The notes below the pieces were generated by a model. It was not told the DNA's origin. It did not search any database and saw only the letters and a list, made by a program, of their open reading frames with translations. A DNA stretch of 64,000 nt from Balneolia bacterium (GTDB taxonomy: Bacteria; Bacteroidota; Rhodothermia; Balneolales; Cyclonatronaceae), in assembly GCA_022565795.1 (NCBI GenBank), contig JAIUMA010000005.1, positions 29,919 to 93,918 of the forward strand, written 5' to 3'. Position 1 is the first letter of the stretch; the number at the start of each line of letters is the position of its first letter. Both the position numbers and the translations under genes were made by a program. Positions 25,412-33,911 of the stretch are shown piece by piece.

Positions 25412-25450
25412 ATCTCTTCAATCGCTGGAATGCGGTTGGAGAGATTTTTT
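25412..25450 (+). terminator. Rho-independent terminator of the DUF4398 pair
   Basis: A 14-bp stem (atctcttcaatcgc with gcggttggagagat, two G-U pairs) with a 7-base loop, directly followed by a T-run (atttttt). It lies 32 bases after the OmpA-type gene. Confidence 0.75.
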
Positions 25451-25591
25451 GTGGCGTTCTAAGAGAAGGGTATCTCAATCCCTCAAAAATAGCTGAAATG
25501 ATGAATGTAGAGAGGTAAATCTTTTTCTGCACCATATTCTACAAACGCCTGCTGAATATTTCCCGGCGGATGGAAAAAGCTGGATCGCTGC

Positions 25592-27439
25592 TCATGAGCC
25601 AAGCGGCATAGTAACCATTATTTCAACACCGTCACCGGGCTGAGAGGCCACTGAAAGCTTTCCGCCCACGTAGGCAACCCGTTTCTCAATATTGTACATT
25701 CCGATTCCTCTGCTGCGGTTTTCCTCAGGCAAAATCCCGACTCCGTCATCTTCTATGGTAACCACAATGTCTCCATCCACACAGATCAGCTGGATTTCAG
25801 CCGTTTGGGCTCTGCTGTGCTTCTCTATATTCTGAATACTTTCCTGAACAATCCGGAATAGCTGTACAGCTTTTTCATCGGGCAGGTCATCGGGTATGTC
25901 AACCGCTTGAAATGAATACCTTACCGAACTGCTTTCATTCACCTCACGAACCATCTGATGAATGGCTTCGCTCAGACCGTGAACAGATAAGCCAAAGGGT
26001 GAAAGCTTATGAGACAAAAGCCGGACTTGTTGGATTACAGATGAAATCTCCTTTTTGATTGCGTTTTCCCCTGCTCGTTTTGAAGCCACGTTTCGGTTTA
26101 GCTGACTCAGACGGCTTCCGATCTCATCGTGCAGCTCCATGGCTACGCGCTCGCGCTCTTTTTCCGAGCCTTTTATGTAAGCTCTGAGATTTTCATTCTC
26201 CAGCCTACTAATTTTGCCAACCAGAAGCGCATGTTCCTTTTTGGCCAGCCTTACCTGCCAGACTATCCCCGCACTGAGGAAAGCAATTTCCAACAGCGAA
26301 GCGATTTGTATGGGCGTAAACAGCATGGAGGGGAGCGTAATCAGGCCGAATTCCGTGCAGATAAACAGTAAACCCGCCGCAAAAATGAATGAAAATGCCC
26401 CTATAAAAAGCAGCGAGCTGTACTTATCAACCATGAAGTATCTCAAGGCCGCCAGGATTGCTGAGCCAAACGAGCAGAGCACAGTAGCATACAGGACTAT
26501 GATTATCACTGTTGCATTTTGAACCGCAAATGCTGTAAAAAACAGATGTGTAGCAGCCAGGAGTCCAATTGCTACTAAACATCCCGTGATGACCCGGTGA
26601 ATCAGTCTGAAATACCTTTTGGTGGAAAAGTAAGACATCACAAACAGATTAAGCGTAATAATCATGAAATAGCTTATGCCTATTCGGGCATGTCCGCCTA
26701 TAACTTGCGACTCCGGATAGACATACTTCTGGGCCAGGCCCAAATCAACAAACACGAATATGCCTACGCTCAGCATGTAGAGCAGATACCACAAAATTCT
26801 CGTGTAAAAAGACAGCAGATAAGCGATTATTGAAACCAAAGCCACAAAGATGAAGGCGCCAAAATAGAGTCCGTAATAGGCGTAGTTTAGCTGTTGCTGC
26901 TGAAAAAAATGGTTCTGACTCCAGATGGTTACCGGATACTGCAACGACGACCTTCTTTTATCCAGCAGGAACAAAACCTCTGTCGTTTTGCCGGGGGGGA
27001 CTTCAATAGCAAAAGCAAAATTGGTATGCTTAAAATCTCTGCTACTCATTGGGGCAGCCCTGCCGGTTGAGGTCAGAAGTTCTGGCTCACCGCTTCCGGT
27101 TCTCGCATAAAAATCAATAAAATTGATGTTTGGGTTCTGTATTTCCACAATCCACGACGATGCGGCACTCCTGTTTTTGAGTGACAGCCCAATCCAGACG
27201 TAATCCTGCACAAAGCCATAATAATGGGAGCCGGATTGTGCATCGTTTGCGAAACGGTTTAACGCCTCATCAGCTGTGATCTCTTCGCTTGTTTTAATAA
27301 CTGCAATGAGTTCCGTTGCCGGCTGCCCGCTGATTTCCGAATCAAGCTCAATTACCGACAGCTGAGCAGAAGCAAGCGGGGTACGTATGCACATCAATAT
27401 GCATGTAAGGATAAATAAGTGCAGGATCTGACATCGCAT
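25592..27439 (-). CDS. Sensor histidine kinase with 7TMR-DISM input domain
   Basis: 615 residues. Signal peptide (about 1-25, ending ASAQ), an extracellular 7TMR-DISMED2 sugar-binding-like domain (about 45-175), seven helices (about 190-400, YYGLYFGAFIFVALVSIIAY onward), a linker, then a HisKA_3 dimerization box with phosphorylated His437 (RVAMELHDEIGSRLSQL), and a HATPase_c domain (ESIQNIEKHSRAQTAEI, VTIEDDGVGI, GIGMYNIEKRV). This is a LytS/NarX-type sensor. The response regulator gene lies upstream on the same strand (3 bases between them). It converges with the OmpA gene across the terminator at 25412. The input ligand is unknown. Confidence 0.9.
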   Translation of the reverse strand: MRCQILHLFILTCILMCIRTPLASAQLSVIELDSEISGQPATELIAVIKTSEEITADEALNRFANDAQSGSHYYGFVQDYVWIGLSLKNRSAASSWIVEIQNPNINFIDFYARTGSGEPELLTSTGRAAPMSSRDFKHTNFAFAIEVPPGKTTEVLFLLDKRRSSLQYPVTIWSQNHFFQQQQLNYAYYGLYFGAFIFVALVSIIAYLLSFYTRILWYLLYMLSVGIFVFVDLGLAQKYVYPESQVIGGHARIGISYFMIITLNLFVMSYFSTKRYFRLIHRVITGCLVAIGLLAATHLFFTAFAVQNATVIIIVLYATVLCSFGSAILAALRYFMVDKYSSLLFIGAFSFIFAAGLLFICTEFGLITLPSMLFTPIQIASLLEIAFLSAGIVWQVRLAKKEHALLVGKISRLENENLRAYIKGSEKERERVAMELHDEIGSRLSQLNRNVASKRAGENAIKKEISSVIQQVRLLSHKLSPFGLSVHGLSEAIHQMVREVNESSSVRYSFQAVDIPDDLPDEKAVQLFRIVQESIQNIEKHSRAQTAEIQLICVDGDIVVTIEDDGVGILPEENRSRGIGMYNIEKRVAYVGGKLSVASQPGDGVEIMVTMPLGS

Positions 27440-27442
27440 GGG

Positions 27443-28057
27443 TTATCCCAGACCATTTTTATACGCAAAAGTGATCAGCTCCCGAATGTTCGAAATATTC
27501 AGCTTTTTATAAATATTTCTTCGGTGCGTGTTAACCGTATGGCGGCTTATATAGAGTTTAGAAGCGATATCGGTTGAGCTGCTGCCCCGGGCGGTTTGGG
27601 ATATAATCTGTTTTTCTCTTTTTGTAAGAAACAGAGCTCCGGAGCCACAACCGTTTCTCCTGACCTGCTTAATTTTTGGATTGATATAATGATCCCCCGA
27701 TTGTACAACATTAAGGGCATAAAGAAGCTCAGCTTCTCCAAAATCCTTAAGCAAAAATCCGTCAGCACCTTCACGGAGAACTTTATCTGCCAGCAAAGGG
27801 TCGTTATGCATGGTAAGAACCAGCATCGCCATTTGCGGATGTTTTCTTCGAATTTCTGCAATGTTACCCAGGCTGTTTTGGTCCGGCAGGTTCAAATCCA
27901 ATATTAGAACGCGGGGAGATTCCGATTCAAGGGCTTCAAGCAGCCCACCAACCGTTTTGTATGATGAAACGGGTCCGTATTGCCCTGATTTTTCCAGAAT
28001 ATGTACAATTCCGTCTATTACAATTTGATGATCTTCACAGATAAATACTGAGCTCAT
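27443..28057 (-). CDS. NarL/LuxR-family response regulator
   Basis: 204 residues. Receiver domain 1-120 with the acidic pair Glu8/Asp9, phosphoacceptor Asp54 (LILDLNLPDQNS) and Lys in LLKDFGEAE. LuxR-type HTH from about 140 to 200 (TKREKQIISQTARGSSSTDI, ASKLYISRHTVNTHRRNIYK). It partners the 7TMR-DISM kinase whose gene follows 3 bases later, giving a complete two-component system. A TAATTTTG box on the minus strand at 28117-28124, upstream of the start, resembles the Bacteroidota -7 element. Targets are unknown. Confidence 0.9.
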   Translation of the reverse strand: MSSVFICEDHQIVIDGIVHILEKSGQYGPVSSYKTVGGLLEALESESPRVLILDLNLPDQNSLGNIAEIRRKHPQMAMLVLTMHNDPLLADKVLREGADGFLLKDFGEAELLYALNVVQSGDHYINPKIKQVRRNGCGSGALFLTKREKQIISQTARGSSSTDIASKLYISRHTVNTHRRNIYKKLNISNIRELITFAYKNGLG

Positions 28058-28165
28058 GTCTGCACTGGTTCATTCATCTTCTTTACTACTAAATGCGGAA
28101 AAAAAATAAGGTTCTCCCCAAAATTATCACTTGAAATTTCAGAAATACGAAGTACTCAATACTAT

Positions 28166-29467
28166 TTACGACATTCTGCTAAATACTTTGCCGGGCAAAA
28201 ACCAGAGCAGGGTGGCGCCGCGGGCCAGCATGTAGGCAACCATGGCCAGCCAGAGTGCATGGTTTCCTATAAAGCCGACGCTGATGTAGTAGGCGGGCAC
28301 AAATACCAGAAAGGTGGATATCAGCATGGAGTCGCGCATGGGACCGGTTACGGTGGCGCCAATGTAGATGCCGTCGAGCATGAAACAGAAGCTGTTTACC
28401 AAAGGCGCAAAAACGGTCCAGCCGAAGTAGACCAGGCCAAGGGTGATCAGCTCCGGATTGTCGGTGAACAGGCGGAGCAATTGCGCATCAAACAGATAGT
28501 AGATCAGGCTGAAGGCCGCGCCGAGGCCCATTCCCCAAGCTATTAATAATTTCACGGCTTTTTTGAGATTCCGTTTATCGCCCGCGCCCATATATTTTCC
28601 GGTAAGGCTCTCGGCCGCATAGGCGAACCCGTCGACCCCGTAGGCCATGATGTACCAGAGCTGCATCAGAATGGTGTTGATGGCCAGGATTTCATCACCC
28701 AGCGCCGCGCTTTGAATGGTGAAAAACGAGTATGTAAAAATGAGGCTCATGGTGCGGATAAAAATATCCCGGCTCACGCTGAAAAACCGCTTCAGCCCGT
28801 CTATGGCAAGCAGCGCTTTTCGCCCGAGATGAATGTACGAGCGACCGTAATATCTGAAAAAGAGAAAGAGCGCAAACCCAAGTCCGGCGTACTGCGCGAT
28901 GACGGTTCCGTAGGCCACGCCGTCGACCGTCATGCCGAGTCCGTAGATCAAAAAGATGTTCAGCGCTATGTTCAGCAGGTTGATGAATATGGTGATGTAC
29001 ATCGGAAAGCGGGCGTTCTGCATGCCCAGAAACCAGCCCTGTATGGCAAAGAGCGCCAGCACGGCCGGGGCGTCCCAGATGCGGATATAGAAATAGAGCG
29101 CGGCAAATTCACGCACCTCGTCGGAGGTGCTTACGATCATCATGGCGCCGCTGAAAATGAAGTATTGAGACACCAAAAGCAGCGCGCTTCCCAACATGCC
29201 CGCCAGCACGGCCCGGCTGAGGACTACTCCCACCTCCACATCACGCTTGCCGCCCAGAGCGGTAGCCGTAAGGCCGGTGGTGCCCATCCTCAGAAAGCCG
29301 AATCCCCAGTAGACGAAGTTGAAAATCATCGCGCCGATGGCGATCGCACCGAGGTAATAGACGCCGTCCAGCCGGCCAACCAGCGCGGTATCTACCGAGC
29401 TGAGCAGCGGCACCGACAGGTTGCTGATGATGTTCGGAATAGCCAGCCGGAGGATTTTCTTGTTCAA
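28166..29467 (-). CDS. MATE family efflux transporter (DinF-like)
   Basis: 433 residues, about 12 TM helices in two six-helix halves. The first half starts KKILRLAIPNIISNLSVPLL and continues TALVGRLDGVYYLGAIAIGA. It is followed by typical DinF/NorM features such as MGTTGLTATALGG and AYGVDGFAYAAESLTGKYMG (about 263-282). It works as a Na+ or H+ coupled drug or metabolite exporter. The gene lies 9 bases after the peptidase gene on the same strand, so the two are probably one unit. The substrate is unknown; a drug/toxin role is the family norm. Confidence 0.88.
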   Translation of the reverse strand: MNKKILRLAIPNIISNLSVPLLSSVDTALVGRLDGVYYLGAIAIGAMIFNFVYWGFGFLRMGTTGLTATALGGKRDVEVGVVLSRAVLAGMLGSALLLVSQYFIFSGAMMIVSTSDEVREFAALYFYIRIWDAPAVLALFAIQGWFLGMQNARFPMYITIFINLLNIALNIFLIYGLGMTVDGVAYGTVIAQYAGLGFALFLFFRYYGRSYIHLGRKALLAIDGLKRFFSVSRDIFIRTMSLIFTYSFFTIQSAALGDEILAINTILMQLWYIMAYGVDGFAYAAESLTGKYMGAGDKRNLKKAVKLLIAWGMGLGAAFSLIYYLFDAQLLRLFTDNPELITLGLVYFGWTVFAPLVNSFCFMLDGIYIGATVTGPMRDSMLISTFLVFVPAYYISVGFIGNHALWLAMVAYMLARGATLLWFLPGKVFSRMS

Positions 29468-29476
29468 ACTACCCGT

Positions 29477-30346
29477 TTAGCTTTTGGTGAAGGGTTTATG
29501 GCTGTCCAGATAACGCTCAAGAAGGTTCAGCACCCGCTCGATATCTTTAATAAACACCCGCTCGTCCCGCTGGTGATACGGAAAGATGGCCGGCTCCAGC
29601 GCCAGCGATGGGACGGCTACATCCGGCTCCGTTTCCTCATTCAGCACCTTGCCGTAGGTAAGGTAGTCGTTGGTGTTGTTGGCCTGTATGATGCCGTCGT
29701 CGAGCTGCATGAAACGGTCAGCCGCCTCCGAGGTCCGATCGGCCTCAAGCGGTGAGGGCACGGTCTTCGTAAACTCCCAGTGGCCTGAATAGAGCGCACA
29801 TCCAGGCTTGCCTTTAAACAGGGGCGTGGTGTCGACGGTTACGACTATGTCCGGGATAAGGTCTTCGTCAATCAGGTGCTGCGACAGGCGTTCAGCTCCC
29901 ATGCCGTGATGCAGACCTTCGCCCCCGTTTCGCAATAGTTCGGGGTGCTCGCGAAGCCCCATGCCTTCTTCCATTTCGGAGAGGAGGATTACCAGCTCAG
30001 GCCACTCCCGGTTTGGCGCCTGCTCCAGCAGCGCCAGGATGATGCCGATGCCGACCGTATTATCCATCTGACCCTCTACGTAGTCTTCACCCTGCACAAA
30101 CGGAAGCTTTTCGGGAGCGTCTTTACCAAAGTGATTTATTTTATCCAGATGCGCGCTCAGGGCAACGCGGCCATCACCCTTTCCGGGAACAAAAAGCACC
30201 AGGTTGCGCTCATCCACCACGGTGACTTCACAGCCGGGAATAGCCTCAGCCACGGACAAAATGTACGGATGAATAATCTCCTCATAAGAGCTGAATGATG
30301 GAATCTGTGCGGTATCGCGAATAAGTTCAAGACAGCGTGAAAGCAT
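29477..30346 (-). CDS. M20/M28-type zinc metallopeptidase
   Basis: 289 residues. The co-catalytic zinc peptidase motifs are in order: first His/Asp pair SAHLDKINHFG (about 84-94), second Asp VEGQMDNTVGIGII (about 112-125), general-base Glu and ligand LLSEMEEGMGLREH (about 141-154), Asp ligand VVTVDTTPLF (about 187-196), and the C-terminal His ligand AIFPYHQRDERVFIKDIERV (about 254-273). The layout fits M20/M25/M40 or M42-type aminopeptidases, which trim peptides in the cytosol. No signal peptide. It is followed 9 bases later by a MATE exporter. The peptide substrate is unknown. Confidence 0.85.
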   Translation of the reverse strand: MLSRCLELIRDTAQIPSFSSYEEIIHPYILSVAEAIPGCEVTVVDERNLVLFVPGKGDGRVALSAHLDKINHFGKDAPEKLPFVQGEDYVEGQMDNTVGIGIILALLEQAPNREWPELVILLSEMEEGMGLREHPELLRNGGEGLHHGMGAERLSQHLIDEDLIPDIVVTVDTTPLFKGKPGCALYSGHWEFTKTVPSPLEADRTSEAADRFMQLDDGIIQANNTNDYLTYGKVLNEETEPDVAVPSLALEPAIFPYHQRDERVFIKDIERVLNLLERYLDSHKPFTKS

Positions 30347-30504
30347 GGTAAAGAATGATGAACGTGTGCAGTTGGTGATGTTTTTGGTCTGCAGAATGAT
30401 ACTATTTTTCGACCAGAAACGATACCGGGCATGAGGATAAACACTAAAAAGGAAAGCTCTAAAAACACGAAAAGGTAAGTGGTTGTTGGGATGTACTCGG
30501 TGTT

Positions 30505-30551
30505 AATCACCCAAAGCCATCAACGAATTCTCCCTCTCCTTGAGGAGAGGG
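30505..30551 (+). repeat. Direct repeat, copy 1, with palindromic core
   Basis: 47 bases. They begin aatcacccaaagccatca, then aattctccctctcct, and end in tgaggagaggg. The same sequence recurs at 30690-30736 with two or three changes. The core is the hairpin ccctctcct-tg-aggagaggg (30532-30551), followed by gctttagattttgc, shared with the block end at 30949-30961. Confidence 0.8.
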
Positions 30552-30689
30552 CTTTAGATTTTGCAATTTTATGGGCTCGGAAGATTTAGCCAATGATAGT
30601 AACGGAGCCCGCTATTTTTTTAAAAAATCAAAAACGGTGAATTTTCTGACTACACAACACCTGAAGACGAAGGCTTTACAGACGAAAAT

Positions 30690-30736
30690 AATCACCCAAA
30701 GCCATCAGCCAATTCTCCCTCTCCTTGAGGAGAGGG
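30690..30736 (+). repeat. Direct repeat, copy 2, with palindromic core
   Basis: The second copy of the 47-base unit. It has a 9-bp hairpin core at 30717-30736, then gcggggtgaggtgtcagtg. That tail matches the reverse complement of the left flank of copy 3 (gttcacctcaccc), so copies 2 and 3 look like an inverted pair. Confidence 0.8.
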
Positions 30737-30928
30737 GCGGGGTGAGGTGTCAGTGCTGGCTGAATTACCATGCACAGCGAATTATTGCCCGTAACAAAAA
30801 GCTTACAAGTCGATTTTGGCACCGATTATGTTTATCTATTTTAGTAGAGATCTTGGCTTTTTTTGCCGATCCCCGTTTAAATTTTACTGTAGTTTTGAAG
30901 AAAGACATCCAGTGTTCACCTCACCCAA

Positions 30929-30948
30929 CCCTCTCCTCAAGGAGAGGG
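30929..30948 (-). repeat. Inverted copy of the palindromic core (copy 3)
   Basis: ccctctcct-ca-aggagaggg. Its left flank, agtgttcacctcacccaac, is the reverse complement of the tail of copy 2, while its right flank, gctttagattttgc, equals the tail of copy 1. So the three cores are mosaics of two shared tails. Confidence 0.75.
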
Positions 30949-31029
30949 CTTTAGATTTTGCTTAACGTCCTGCAGTCTTAATCCACCCTTTTCCTTGTAA
31001 CTTAACCCCTCATCCTACGATCTCATACA

Positions 31030-31692
31030 ATGCAGAAAAGCTACTGGGAAGCGCGCTGGCGCAAAAATAAAATTGGTTTTCACGGGGAGCAGCCCGATGA
31101 AGCGCTGACCTCACACTGGCCGAAGCTAGGCATCAATGATGCTGCTGTTGTGGCCGTTCCTCTGTGCGGAAAGTCTACTGATTTGATTTGGCTTCGGAAT
31201 CGGGGGCACGAGGTATATGGGGTTGAGTTCGTGGAGCAGGCCTGCCGCGATTTTTTTGAGGAGCAGGGAAAGGGTGATGCCCTCCGTGTTCGAAATCATC
31301 CGAAAGGGAATGTTTACAGCGCAGATGGCATCACCCTGCAGGCGGCCGATTTTATGAAGCTGCATCCCCGGGATGTTCCATCGGCAACGGTCCTGTACGA
31401 CCGGGCGGCGCTGGTGGCTCTGCCGGAGGAGATGCGGGCCGAATATGTGGCGCAGTGTGTACGGCTGTTTCCGGATCTGGAGACAATGCTGCTGGTAAGT
31501 TTTGAGTACGACAGCAGCCTGATGGGCGGGCCGCCGTTCAGCATATATGGAGACGAAATTCGACGTTTATACGGCGAAACCTTCACCGTTAAGGAGCTGA
31601 GCCGCACCGATATGGTGCCCGTTTCCGAAAAATACCAGCGTATAGGCCTTCCCGAAATGATAAAAGTGTGCTGGCTTCTTAAAAAGAAGTGA
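31030..31692 (+). CDS. tpm: Thiopurine S-methyltransferase family protein
   Basis: 220 residues. TPMT-family signature: MQKSYWEARWRKNKIGFHGE (1-20), then PDEALTSHWPKL, VAVPLCGKSTDLIWLRNRGH (about 42-61), EVYGVEFVEQACRDFF, the SAM aspartate loop in LYDRAALVALPEEMR, and the C-terminal VSEKYQRIGLPEM. It methylates thiopurines and, in bacteria, selenium or tellurium compounds, conferring resistance. A stand-alone gene, with a likely own promoter in the repeat block upstream. Confidence 0.9.
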   Translation: MQKSYWEARWRKNKIGFHGEQPDEALTSHWPKLGINDAAVVAVPLCGKSTDLIWLRNRGHEVYGVEFVEQACRDFFEEQGKGDALRVRNHPKGNVYSADGITLQAADFMKLHPRDVPSATVLYDRAALVALPEEMRAEYVAQCVRLFPDLETMLLVSFEYDSSLMGGPPFSIYGDEIRRLYGETFTVKELSRTDMVPVSEKYQRIGLPEMIKVCWLLKKK

Positions 31693-31944
31693 AGCCCGAC
31701 TAGCTGCTTTGGCCACGTTTATGCAAGTATCTCTGCGCCTCATCCGCCACGTTAGGCTGCTCACCGGCAGGTTATCCTGTTTATACGTCTATTCCATGAC
31801 AAACGTACTGCTGTGTTAACACAACTTAAACAGAGCGTGATATTTACCCGCATTTTTGTTAACAAGTTGCATATCTTTAATACAGAATGTATTTTCAAAT
31901 CTTGAATACGAATTCTTTAAATCCAAGTATTTCATTCCATTAAA

Positions 31945-32400
31945 ATGAATATAGACCAGAGAAACCGCATCGCCAGCATAGTGCTGATTATTGTTATTGT
32001 CGTTTTGGGCGTATGGCTGTACAACACCATTACGGGCCCATGGCAGGAAGTACAGGCTGAGCGTGCAGAAACTGAGCGGGTCCGCGAAAACCTTTTGGCC
32101 ATCAATGATGCCATCCGCTATTTCAATGACCGCGAGAACCGTTTCCCGCCTTCTCTTGATTCACTGATGATTGTGCTTAGCAACGATAATTTTTTCCTTG
32201 CCAACACCGACAGTCTTCTGAGAGGTCGTCGTTTCGACCTCGACACTTTCCTTGAGTCGCCACGCACCGGCAACCGCTTTGAGTACGCGCTTAACGACAC
32301 CACTCGTCCGCATCTTTACCTGATTAGCGATCCTGACTCCGACGACCATGTAGGTACGCTTACTCGCGTAACCGACCGTGGTGCCCCAAGCTGGCGTTAG
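31945..32400 (+). CDS. Single-TM protein of unknown function (PilN-like topology)
   Basis: 151 residues. A short basic N-terminus (MNIDQRNRIAS), one helix (IVLIIVIVVLGVWLYNTI, about 12-29), a coiled-coil stretch (EVQAERAETERVRENLLAIN, about 36-55), then an all-beta-looking soluble end (NRFPPSLDSLMIVLSND, ESPRTGNRFEYALND, TRPHLYLISDPDSDDHVG). This topology resembles PilN-type assembly proteins, and the gene is immediately followed, 9 bases later, by an actin-fold-like protein, as PilM precedes PilN in pili. The role here is unknown; see findings. Confidence 0.6.
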   Translation: MNIDQRNRIASIVLIIVIVVLGVWLYNTITGPWQEVQAERAETERVRENLLAINDAIRYFNDRENRFPPSLDSLMIVLSNDNFFLANTDSLLRGRRFDLDTFLESPRTGNRFEYALNDTTRPHLYLISDPDSDDHVGTLTRVTDRGAPSWR

Positions 32401-32409
32401 TCGTATGTT

Positions 32410-33273
32410 ATGAGCGAAGGCGACCATATACTCGGAATATGCTTCAGTGGTAATGCGCTTTATTACGCACTGAGGCATGTTCAGTCGGGTTCGGCTTTGC
32501 GCTACATTGGCAAAGCCGATTTCAGTTTTTCCGTAGAGGAAGCATTCGCCGCATCCGATGAGGCCCTGTGTTCCAATATCAACACCACCATTCAGCGGAT
32601 TGCCGCCAACTGGTCGGTTAATACCGTACGCATCGTAAGCTTCCCCCGCTTCGAATGCTGGACTTCTCTTCCTAAGCTTGCCTACGCCGACTCAACCGAG
32701 CGTGAGGCCCATTTGAGTATTCTTGCGCGCGGCAAAGAGCGTAACCGCCTTGAGACAACCTGGTTCGAAACGAGCAACCGCGACTATCGCTTTCTGTCTA
32801 TACGCGATCATACAATGGTAGAAATGCTCAACGCCTGCACCCGCTCTATATCCAATACCGAATACTGTGCCGATTTTGAAGTCGGTCTCGAGTGGATGCG
32901 CCATTCCGGCTCACGCGGCTCGTTTTTGGCTGTGGGCTGCAGCGAAAACACGGTGACCATCAGCTCGTTTTTGCTTGGCAAGCTTCGCGCAGCCACAAGG
33001 CTGAACTTTCGACACCCTGACGACCTTGCCTACAGCTGGCGCCAGAATGAGGTGCACTTGAGCTGGATGAAAGGCTACCACGAAGACATTCTGATGTACG
33101 GCTCCGGCTGCAGCGATATACTTAACCGTTTGAAGCCAATGTGGGATCAAAACGCTGAAATACGACGGATAAACACCCTCGGCGATATGAAGATTGAAGC
33201 TGAGGAGTCCACCTATTCTTTCCCGCTGGAACAGGCTTTCCCGGCCGTAATGATGGCCCTGAAAAGCGACTGA
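32410..33273 (+). CDS. DUF3822-like protein, possible actin/hexokinase (ASKHA) fold
   Basis: 287 residues, directly followed (20 bases) by rsmD and coaD. That is the usual place of a DUF3822-family protein in Bacteroidota, though I cannot confirm the family without a profile search. Sequence features consistent with an ASKHA fold are: a first phosphate-like strand-turn (ILGICFSGNALYYALRH, about 7-23), a second (SFLAVGCSENTVTISSFLLG, about 171-190), and an adenosine-like loop (ILMYGSGCSDILNRL, about 225-239). No clear catalytic Asp. A single-TM protein precedes it. The function of DUF3822 is not established. Confidence 0.65.
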   Translation: MSEGDHILGICFSGNALYYALRHVQSGSALRYIGKADFSFSVEEAFAASDEALCSNINTTIQRIAANWSVNTVRIVSFPRFECWTSLPKLAYADSTEREAHLSILARGKERNRLETTWFETSNRDYRFLSIRDHTMVEMLNACTRSISNTEYCADFEVGLEWMRHSGSRGSFLAVGCSENTVTISSFLLGKLRAATRLNFRHPDDLAYSWRQNEVHLSWMKGYHEDILMYGSGCSDILNRLKPMWDQNAEIRRINTLGDMKIEAEESTYSFPLEQAFPAVMMALKSD

Positions 33274-33293
33274 GCCACTTTCCTAAACTGTTT

Positions 33294-33872
33294 ATGAGAA
33301 TTATTACCGGAAAATTAAAGGGGCGCCGTTTTGATGCTCCTAAAGATGTACAGGTTCGACCGACTTCCGACCGGGCCAAAGAGGGTCTGTTCAACGTAAT
33401 CGAAGCCCGCCGCTACCTCAATAACACAAAGGTTCTGGATCTTTTCGCCGGCAGCGGCAACCTGAGCTTTGAGGCCATTTCCCGTGGCGCCCGCTCCGCC
33501 CTGATGATTGAAGCCAGCACCAATGCGGTGAAACACATTTCAAAAACGGCCGAGACCTTTGGAATTGCCGATCAGGTTTCGGTTATGGCTTTGCCAGTAG
33601 AGCGTTTCCTGAAGCAAAGAAGCACGCCTTACGACATCGTTTTTGCTGATCCGCCTTATGACTGGCCCGAAATACCGGAAATGGTGGAGCAGATTCTCGG
33701 CGACGGATGGCTCGAACCTGACGGCTGGTTTATTCTGGAGCATGATGTGCGCCATCTTTTTCATGACCACCCGAGGTGCGTGTTCACCAAACCGTACGGG
33801 CGAACCGTTGTGAGTATCTTCATGCTTCCGGAAAATGAGGACAGCGATGATGAACAAGCGCCCGGACCTTAA
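33294..33872 (+). CDS. rsmD: 16S rRNA (guanine(966)-N2)-methyltransferase RsmD
   Basis: 192 residues. The SAM-binding loop is VLDLFAGSGNLSFEAISRGA (about 47-66), with acidic ligand in LMIEAST, and the catalytic motif DPPYDWPEIP (119-128). The N-terminus, MRIITGKLKGRRFDAPKD, is the RsmD start with the RNA-binding basic stretch. It methylates N2 of G966 in 16S rRNA. Immediately followed by coaD, a widely conserved pairing. Confidence 0.95.
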   Translation: MRIITGKLKGRRFDAPKDVQVRPTSDRAKEGLFNVIEARRYLNNTKVLDLFAGSGNLSFEAISRGARSALMIEASTNAVKHISKTAETFGIADQVSVMALPVERFLKQRSTPYDIVFADPPYDWPEIPEMVEQILGDGWLEPDGWFILEHDVRHLFHDHPRCVFTKPYGRTVVSIFMLPENEDSDDEQAPGP

Positions 33873-33911
33873 CCCAAACGGATCTTTTACTTCGAACAAG
33901 AGGATTTTCCT

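Larger units (their letters stand above)
30347..31029. other. 683-base gene-free interval made of repeats
   Basis: Between the peptidase (minus) and thiopurine methyltransferase (plus). It holds three copies of the ccctctcct/aggagaggg palindrome (30532-30551, 30717-30736, 30929-30948) and two longer direct repeats containing the first two of them. No reading frame here has protein-like composition. It is a repetitive intergenic block rather than a missed gene. Confidence 0.7.

Noticed and set aside
28259..29755. Long open frames on the plus strand (up to 347 codons).
   Set aside because: They are antisense to the MATE and peptidase genes, rich in His/Gln/Arg, and have no domain.
30571..30954. 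Open frame on the plus strand with 127 codons.
   Set aside because: It is made of repeat sequence, has a poor start context, and the peptide has no protein-like pattern.
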